5,312 bases of DNA. It comes from Gammaproteobacteria bacterium. Lineage in GTDB: Bacteria > Pseudomonadota > Gammaproteobacteria > SZUA-229. The notes under the pieces are model-generated. The model saw nothing but the letters and a program-made list of their open reading frames with translations. It made no database searches and was not told where the DNA came from. The translations under genes were made by a program, and so were the position numbers. The stretch lies in NCBI GenBank assembly GCA_011051475.1, contig DRLE01000259.1:1-5312 (forward strand). The letters are read 5' to 3'. Shown here piece after piece: positions 1 through 4,379 of this stretch (position 1 is its first letter; each line of letters starts with the position of its first letter).

Positions 1-45
<45 letters not shown>

Positions 46-49
46 TTAA

Positions 50-1243
50 ATGAGTTTTAAAAAAGCTAAAGAAAGTCTGGCAAAGGAGCTGGAAGAAATC
101 CGCGAGGCGGGGTTGTGGAAAACCGAGCGGGTGATCGCTTCCGAGCAGAAAAATGACATTACCCTGGCCGATGGCCGGGAGGTCATCAATATGTGCGCCA
201 ATAACTACCTCGGCCTGGCCAACCATCCCGAGGTCATTCAGGCGGCAAAGGACAGTTATGATCACTGGGGTTTCGGGCTTTCATCGGTGCGTTTTATCTG
301 CGGTACCCAGAGCATTCATAAAACCCTGGAGGCGAAGGTCAGTGAATTTCTGCAGATGGAAGACACCATTCTTTATGCCGCCTGTTTCGATGCCAATACC
401 GGTCTGTTTGAAACCATCCTGAACAATGAAGACGCGGTGATTTCCGACGAGCTTAACCATGCCTCGATTATCGACGGCGTGCGTCTGTGCAAGGCGGCGC
501 GTTATCGATATAAAAACAATGACATGGCCGACCTGGAAGAAAAGCTGAAACAGGCAACAGCCGCCGGTGCGCGCCGTATCCTGATTACCACCGACGGCGT
601 GTTTTCCATGGACGGCACCATTGCCCAGCTGGACAAGATCTGTGATCTTGCCGACAAATACGACGCCATGGTGCATCACGATGACTGCCATGCCGTGGGG
701 TTTATGGGCAAAAACGGTCGCGGCATTCACGAGTATTGCGGCGTTATGGATCGCGTTGACATCATTACCGGCACCTTCGGCAAGGCGCTGGGCGGCGCTT
801 CCGGTGGATATACGTCCGCGCGCCGGGAAATTGTCGATATGTTAAGGCAACGCTCACGCCCCTATCTGTTCTCCAATACCCTGGCGCCATCGATCTGTGC
901 GGCCACGCTGAAAGTGCTGGATATGCTGTCAGAATCAACCGAGCTGCGTGACCGCCTGCAGGAAAACACACACTATTTCCGCACCGGTATGCGCAAGGCG
1001 GGTTTTGCCGTGGAGGAGGGCGACCATCCAATTGTGCCGGTAATGCTCGGCGATGCCGTGCTGGCGCAGAAAATGTCGCAGAAACTGCTTGAGCGTGGTG
1101 TCTATGCCATCGGCTTCTTTTTCCCGGTTGTGCCAAAGGGCAAGGCCAGAATACGCACCCAGATATCGGCTGCGCATACCAGAGAGGATCTGGATACCGC
1201 CATCAGCGCCTTTACCGAAACCTATGCCGAGCTTGTTAAGTAA
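50..1243 (+). CDS. kbl: Glycine C-acetyltransferase (2-amino-3-ketobutyrate CoA ligase)
   Basis: This is a 397-residue PLP enzyme of the alpha-oxoamine synthase family. It cleaves 2-amino-3-ketobutyrate with CoA to glycine and acetyl-CoA, the second step of threonine degradation after threonine dehydrogenase (Tdh), in the cytoplasm. The whole length aligns with E. coli Kbl (398 aa) as remembered, offset by one residue. Visible landmarks are NNYLGLANHP near residue 51, SVRFICGTQ near 79, LNHASIIDG with the PLP-stacking His137, DDCHAVG at 211-217 with the cofactor Asp and His, the Schiff-base lysine K245 in GTFGKALGGASGGY, and RSRPYLFSN. ATG at 50 is chosen because TAA lies directly upstream in frame and the N-terminus matches the family. 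No Shine-Dalgarno is evident; the heptamer array lies there instead. Residues 209-210 are HH where E. coli has MV, and C213 replaces Ser. No tdh follows; it could lie upstream, outside the window. Confidence 0.97.
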   Translation: MSFKKAKESLAKELEEIREAGLWKTERVIASEQKNDITLADGREVINMCANNYLGLANHPEVIQAAKDSYDHWGFGLSSVRFICGTQSIHKTLEAKVSEFLQMEDTILYAACFDANTGLFETILNNEDAVISDELNHASIIDGVRLCKAARYRYKNNDMADLEEKLKQATAAGARRILITTDGVFSMDGTIAQLDKICDLADKYDAMVHHDDCHAVGFMGKNGRGIHEYCGVMDRVDIITGTFGKALGGASGGYTSARREIVDMLRQRSRPYLFSNTLAPSICAATLKVLDMLSESTELRDRLQENTHYFRTGMRKAGFAVEEGDHPIVPVMLGDAVLAQKMSQKLLERGVYAIGFFFPVVPKGKARIRTQISAAHTREDLDTAISAFTETYAELVK

Positions 1244-1282
1244 GGATCTATTGTACTTGTGAGTGCGGTAATATTTTTTTTG

Positions 1283-1391
1283 AACCACAGAGGCCACAGA
1301 GGCACACAGAGAAAAACCATTGCCTGTTTTTTTAACGCCGAAGGCGTTAAAAAAATAAACACCTCTGTGTACCTCTGTGACCTCTGTGGTT
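1283..1391. repeat. CACAGAG-type inverted-repeat element, copy 1
   Basis: Two 29-nt arms, 1283-1311 and 1363-1391, are inverted copies with only two mismatches (C1294 against A1380, C1303 against A1371). Each arm carries three CACAGAG units spaced 9 to 10 bp apart: 1286, 1295 and 1305 in the left arm, with mirror CTCTGTG units at 1363, 1373 and 1382 in the right. A T run (1274-1281) and an A run (1392-1397) flank the arms. The element lies in the 191-bp space between kbl and the start region of mtfA. Repeats of this CACAGAG kind are, from memory, common and dispersed in many proteobacterial genomes, where they give rise to spurious NHRGHRG peptides. No transposase or clear target duplication is present. 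Function is unknown; a REP- or MITE-like element is the best description. Confidence 0.88.
1327..1355. repeat. Perfect 13-bp hairpin nested in CACAGAG copy 1
   Basis: Seven T and AACGCC (1327-1339) are followed by a GAA loop (1340-1342) and then GGCGTT and seven A (1343-1355), a perfect 13-bp inverted repeat. It sits almost centrally between the arms of the larger element. It is not a normal intrinsic terminator on either strand, because the T run lies 5' of the stem and the A run 3', the reverse of the required order. It most likely belongs to the repeat element's own folded structure. Confidence 0.85.
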
Positions 1392-1423
1392 AAAAAATAA
1401 TCTTTCAACACCAGCAAACCTCC

Positions 1424-1428
1424 GGAGA
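1424..1428 (+). promoter_or_regulatory. Candidate ribosome binding site for a non-AUG mtfA start
   Basis: GGAGA is the only good Shine-Dalgarno match ahead of the mtfA frame. It is 6 nt before ATC at 1435, 9 nt before ATC at 1438 and 12 nt before CTG at 1441, all in the mtfA frame. It is far too distant to serve the TTG at 1504. Its placement argues that translation begins near 1435-1441. The match is visible; its use is inferred. Confidence 0.45.
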
Positions 1429-1434
1429 ACCACC

Positions 1435-1503
1435 ATCATCCTGAAACGCCTGCTACACCTGCTGGAAGTTCGTCGGGTTCTTGCCGCCCTGAAAAAACAG
1501 CCC
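1435..1503 (+). other. In-frame 5' extension of mtfA without a canonical start codon
   Basis: The mtfA frame is open from 1381 (TGA at 1378-1380) through to the main coding region. From 1435 it reads I-I-L-K-R-L-L-H-L-L-E-V-R-R-V-L-A-A-L-K-K-Q-P and then enters LPFSVW. A short basic, leucine-rich N-terminal segment is what I expect ahead of the conserved part of MtfA homologues. No ATG or GTG exists here; the only possible starts are ATC at 1435 or 1438 and CTG at 1441. A single base change (ATC from ATG at 1435) would restore a typical start with good SD spacing. Alternatives are a sequencing error, a genuine rare start, or TTG at 1504. Confidence 0.5.
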
Positions 1504-2247
1504 TTGCCGTTTTCTGTCTGGTCCAGAGTCAGAAACTTTCCCTGTATGCAGCATTTAAGTTCGGTGGAAAAAGCCCGGCTACGCGTGCTGACTGCCGTGT
1601 TGCTGGAGCAGAAAACCTTCAGCGGCGAGCAGGGGTTGGAACTGACGGATGAAATGAAACTGATTATTGCGTCCCAGGCCTGTGTGCCGGTCCTGAAGCT
1701 GGGGCTCAACTACTATTCAGGTTTTGTCCAGGTCAGTGTATATCCTGCAGCCTTCTGGGTCGAACGTGATGAGCAGGACGAGAACGGTGTTGTTCATCAT
1801 AACCGGACATTGCTTTCAGGTGAATCATGGCAGCGCGGTCCGGTGGTGCTGTCCTGGCAGGACATTGAGCAGGAAATGTCCGGTCATTCGCCCGGGCGCA
1901 ATGTGGTTATCCACGAGTTTGCCCACAAGATAGACATGCTCAATGGCGCTGCTGACGGCCTGCCGCCGATCAGCAGCGCCGGTGATATAAAAGAGTGGCA
2001 GCAGGTATTCAGCCATGCCTATCAGAATCTGGTAGATCGTGTTCAGCATCACCACAGGGGCTGCATCAATGCCTACGCAGCGACTTCGCCTGCGGAATTC
2101 TATGCCGTGGCTTCGGAATATTTTTTTACCGCGCCACAACATCTCAGGCAGTGCTCCAGGCAGGTCTATAATGAACTGCGGGATTTGTACCGGCAGGATC
2201 CTGCGCAACAAATAAATCATCGCGAGCACAGGAGCCCGAACCACTAA
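1504..2247 (+). CDS. mtfA: MtfA-like zinc metallopeptidase (family M90)
   Basis: This is a cytoplasmic zinc metallopeptidase related to E. coli MtfA (about 265 aa), which binds the repressor Mlc (DgsA) and so influences ptsG control. Whether Mlc is the partner here is unknown. From TTG at 1504 the protein has 247 residues. Visible landmarks are VLKLGLNYYSGFVQVSVYP (63-81), the SGESWQRGPVVLSWQD block (105-120), the HEFAH zinc motif (137-141, catalytic E138), DAYAA-like NAYAATSPAE with E198 as the expected third zinc ligand, and SEYFF (204-208). 1504 is the first conventional start codon in the frame, but it has no ribosome binding site. Homology appears to continue upstream to about 1435, so the true protein is probably about 23 residues longer. 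The stop codon overlaps the start of the transporter gene by one base, implying a two-gene transcript. The C-terminal tail ends in NHREHRSPNH. Confidence 0.9.
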   Translation: MPFSVWSRVRNFPCMQHLSSVEKARLRVLTAVLLEQKTFSGEQGLELTDEMKLIIASQACVPVLKLGLNYYSGFVQVSVYPAAFWVERDEQDENGVVHHNRTLLSGESWQRGPVVLSWQDIEQEMSGHSPGRNVVIHEFAHKIDMLNGAADGLPPISSAGDIKEWQQVFSHAYQNLVDRVQHHHRGCINAYAATSPAEFYAVASEYFFTAPQHLRQCSRQVYNELRDLYRQDPAQQINHREHRSPNH

Positions 2248-3152
2248 TGTCAGCAGCGGCCTCTACGAAAGTTATTATTGCAGCGCTTGTCGGCAATACG
2301 GCTATTGCTGTCACCAAGTTTACAGCGGCGTTTATGACCGGCAGTTCCGCCATGCTGTCTGAAGGCATTCATTCACTGGTTGATACCGGCAATCAGGTGC
2401 TGCTGCTTTACGGTATGAAGCAGGCCAGAAAACCGGCAGACGAGGCATTTCCCTTTGGCCACGGCAAGGAGGTCTATTTCTGGAGCTTCGTCGTTGCCAT
2501 TCTTATCTTTGCTGTCGGCGCCGGTGTCTCCATCTACGAAGGCATTATTCATCTGAAACACCCGGTGCAGATCGAAAATCCCATGGTCAACTATATTGTG
2601 CTGGCCTGCGCCCTGCTGTTTGAAGGCGCTGCCTGGTTCTTTGCCCTGAAGGAATTCGGCAAGGTCAAGGGCCGGCGTGGTTATATCGAAGCGGTGCATC
2701 GCGGCAAGGACCCGTCCATGTTCGTCGTGCTGTTCGAGGACTCCGCCGCCATGCTGGGCCTGCTGGTTGCCCTGGCCGGCATCGCCCTGGCGCAGTACAC
2801 CGGCAACCCGGTGTTCGACGGTGTCGCTTCCATTATTATCGGCATGATACTCGGTGGCACGGCCGTCTGGCTGGCGATGGAAACCAAAAGCCTGCTTATC
2901 GGTGAAGGCGCGGACCGGGAAGTGGTGCAGAGTATCCGCAGGATTGTAGAGTCATTTGATGAAGTCGAAAAGGTCAACGAGCTGCTGACCATGCATATGG
3001 GACCGGATTTTATACTGGTGAATATCAGCATCCGTTTCAGGCGCGGCCAGCTGACGCGAGAAATCGAAAAGGTCATTCAGGAAATCGATACCGCGATCAA
3101 ACAGGCGCATCCTCTGGTAAAACGGATATTTGTCGAGGCTGAGCCAGCATGA
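2247..3152 (+). CDS. Cation diffusion facilitator (CDF) family metal transporter, ZnT9-like
   Basis: A 301-residue inner-membrane transporter that probably exports Zn2+ or another divalent cation in exchange for protons. Six hydrophobic segments fit the CDF fold: about 9-31, 33-57, 77-101, 115-137, 158-183 and 189-212. A soluble C-terminal domain (213-301) with H250 and H288 follows and ends in IFVEAEP. TM2 carries the HxxxD metal pair (H42, D46). TM5 does not show the usual second HxxxD; it has FEDSAAMLG with E164 and D165. With the KDPSMFVVLFEDSAA segment this resembles the SLC30A9/ZnT9 branch as I remember it. The ATG overlaps the last base of the mtfA stop (TAATG), and an AGGAG at 2230-2234 lies 12 nt upstream, rather far, so translational coupling to mtfA is likely. 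The loop between TM4 and TM5 is not histidine-rich. The exact metal cannot be read from the sequence. Confidence 0.93.
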   Translation: MSAAASTKVIIAALVGNTAIAVTKFTAAFMTGSSAMLSEGIHSLVDTGNQVLLLYGMKQARKPADEAFPFGHGKEVYFWSFVVAILIFAVGAGVSIYEGIIHLKHPVQIENPMVNYIVLACALLFEGAAWFFALKEFGKVKGRRGYIEAVHRGKDPSMFVVLFEDSAAMLGLLVALAGIALAQYTGNPVFDGVASIIIGMILGGTAVWLAMETKSLLIGEGADREVVQSIRRIVESFDEVEKVNELLTMHMGPDFILVNISIRFRRGQLTREIEKVIQEIDTAIKQAHPLVKRIFVEAEPA

Positions 3153-3159
3153 TTTTTTT

Positions 3160-3292
3160 ACCACAGAGGACACAGAGGTCACAGAGTTTCTTTATTAAAA
3201 TGGCACGGTACGAAATATAAATAGCCAATAAATCATATTTGCGTTTTTTGCGTTATTTGCGGCTAAAAGTTTTTCTCTGTGTCCTCTGTGGT
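3160..3292. repeat. CACAGAG-type inverted-repeat element, copy 2
   Basis: An 18-bp perfect inverted repeat (3160-3177 with 3275-3292) encloses a 97-nt interior. The left side has three CACAGAG units exactly 9 bp apart (3162, 3171, 3180); the right side has two CTCTGTG units 9 bp apart (3275, 3284), so the third left unit is unpaired. Seven T precede the element and it begins 7 bases after the CDF stop codon. The interior differs entirely from copy 1: it contains a bulged hairpin (3191-3204 with 3224-3232) and a separate TTTGCG array. The element fills most of the 174-bp gap before gmm; I could not identify a convincing promoter or terminator there. Function is unknown. Confidence 0.85.
3238..3264. 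repeat. Short 9-bp-period TTTGCG array inside CACAGAG copy 2
   Basis: TTTGCG occurs at 3238, 3247 and 3256, exactly 9 bp apart, followed by TTT, TTA and GCT. The period equals that of the CACAGAG units in the same element. Read on the minus strand it is a GCCGCAAA-ACGCAAA-type tract lying just after the CACAGAG arm. From memory, such CGCAAAG tracts often accompany CACAGAG repeats in environmental proteobacteria. Confidence 0.7.
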
Positions 3293-3326
3293 GAATTGTT
3301 TTTAATGTTTTAACAGATAGAACAGA

Positions 3327-3776
3327 ATGATAGAAGACAGGCAGTTTCTGAAAATTATCGAGCAGACGCCCCTGGTGTCGATCGACCTGATCGTCGAGAA
3401 TTCTCAGGGTGAATTCCTGCTCGGCAAACGAGTCAATCCACCCGCACAGGGCTTCTGGTTTGTTCCCGGAGGGCGTATCCGGAAGAATGAAACCATTGCA
3501 GATGCCTTTAGGCGGATTTCGGCGACCGAGCTGGGTGTCAGCCTGTCATTGCCACAGGCACAATTGCTGGGCGCCTACGACCATATCTATAATGACAACT
3601 TTCTTGCTGAGCCCGGGATAAATACGCACTATGTGGTGCTGGGTTATGCACTGAAGTTAATGGATACCTCGGCCATCGTCGCCGATGATCAGCATTCGCA
3701 GTTCAGATGGTGGTCCCGGCGGGATCTTCTGGCAGCGAATGACGTGCATGAAAATACAAAACGGTATTTTGAATAA
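3327..3776 (+). CDS. gmm: GDP-mannose mannosyl hydrolase (Nudix fold)
   Basis: This 149-residue cytoplasmic enzyme is predicted to hydrolyse GDP-mannose (and GDP-glucose) to GDP and the sugar by attack at the sugar C1, unlike most Nudix enzymes, which cut the diphosphate. It aligns along its length with E. coli Gmm/WcaH as remembered: TPLVSIDLIVENSQGEFLLG (14-33), PAQGFWFVPGGR (39-50), the degenerate Nudix box GGRIRKNET...ATELG (48-70), DNFL and THYVVLG. The residues reported as functional in the E. coli enzyme appear to be present: D20, R35, R50, metal ligand E68, H86, Y102 and H123. The Nudix box lacks the usual REUXEE glutamates, as is normal in this subfamily. The Shine-Dalgarno is poor. 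The gene is usually found with GDP-mannose or capsule genes; here none is adjacent, and a macrodomain gene follows after 42 bp. Confidence 0.93.
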   Translation: MIEDRQFLKIIEQTPLVSIDLIVENSQGEFLLGKRVNPPAQGFWFVPGGRIRKNETIADAFRRISATELGVSLSLPQAQLLGAYDHIYNDNFLAEPGINTHYVVLGYALKLMDTSAIVADDQHSQFRWWSRRDLLAANDVHENTKRYFE

Positions 3777-3818
3777 AACGTTTATATCAAGTTTCAGGAA
3801 GAATCATTCAGGACCAAA

Positions 3819-4322
3819 ATGATTGAAATACATGAAGGCGATATAACAAGTTTACCGGTAGACGCCATTGTCAATGCTGCCAATAACAGCCTGCTGGGCG
3901 GGGGTGGGGTAGACGGCGCGATTCATCGTGCTGCCGGGCCGAAGCTGCTGCAAGCCTGCCGGCCCCTGCATGGCTGTGAAACGGGTGAGGCAAAAATCAC
4001 CCCGGGATTCAATCTGCCGGCAAGGTATGTCATCCATACTGTCGGTCCGGTCTGGCAGGGTGGCGGCCAGGGCGAGGATGCGCTCCTGGAAAGCGCCTAC
4101 CGTCGCAGTTTTGAGGTGGCGCTGGAAAACGGTGTTCGCAGCATTGCCTTTCCGGCGATCAGTACCGGGGTTTACGGTTTTCCCAAAGAGCGTGCCGCGC
4201 AAATTGCCCTGAAGGTGATGCGTGAGTATGAAGACCGGTTCGAGCGGATTGTTGCCGTTTGCTTCAGCCATGAGGATGCGGCGTTGTACAGAAAAGTGTT
4301 ATCCGCATATGTACGCCGGTAA
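3819..4322 (+). CDS. ymdB: MacroD/YmdB-type macrodomain hydrolase (O-acetyl-ADP-ribose deacetylase)
   Basis: A single-domain macrodomain protein of 167 residues, predicted to bind ADP-ribose and to deacetylate O-acetyl-ADP-ribose; MacroD-class enzymes can also remove mono-ADP-ribose from acidic residues. E. coli YmdB additionally modulates RNase III, which cannot be assumed here. Conserved parts are GDIT (7-10), IVNAANNSLLGGGGVDGAIH (17-36) with N22 and D32 matching the catalytic N25 and D35 of E. coli, the phosphate loop AISTGVYGFP (113-122) with Y119, and HTVGPVW (73-79). Start ATG at 3819 has AGGA at 3810-3813 with a 5-nt spacer. It lies 42 bp after gmm on the same strand with no visible terminator, so co-transcription is likely. 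A convergent gene ends 57 bp beyond it. Confidence 0.95.
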   Translation: MIEIHEGDITSLPVDAIVNAANNSLLGGGGVDGAIHRAAGPKLLQACRPLHGCETGEAKITPGFNLPARYVIHTVGPVWQGGGQGEDALLESAYRRSFEVALENGVRSIAFPAISTGVYGFPKERAAQIALKVMREYEDRFERIVAVCFSHEDAALYRKVLSAYVRR

Positions 4323-4379
4323 ACACAAGTATAAATGCAAGTATTTTCTGTCTGACTCAGCCAGTGCAGGCCGGTATAA

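Noticed and set aside
1251..1277. Sigma-70 promoter (TTGTAC and TATTTT) before mtfA
   Set aside because: The spacer is only 15 bp, the -10 match is weak and the AT-rich context makes chance matches likely.
1327..1355. Intrinsic terminator of kbl
   Set aside because: The T tract precedes the stem and the A tract follows it on both strands, the opposite of a functional intrinsic terminator.
935..1709. Minus-strand open frames (935-1417 and 1347-1709) with peptides such as TTEVTEVHRG and NHRGHRGTQR
   Set aside because: They cross kbl, the CACAGAG element and mtfA. The distinctive peptides are translations of the repeat units and the rest is antisense to well-supported genes.
2215..2244. C-terminal tail NHREHR of the mtfA product as an ameliorated CACAGAG repeat read in frame
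   Set aside because: The peptide resembles NHRGHR encoded by element 1, but DNA identity is only 11 of 18 bases and E. coli MtfA has a comparable basic tail at this place. Chance is adequate.
1283..3292. CRISPR array formed by the CACAGAG repeats
   Set aside because: Units are 7 bp with 2-3 bp spacing and occur as inverted arms. There are no unique spacers of CRISPR length and no cas genes.
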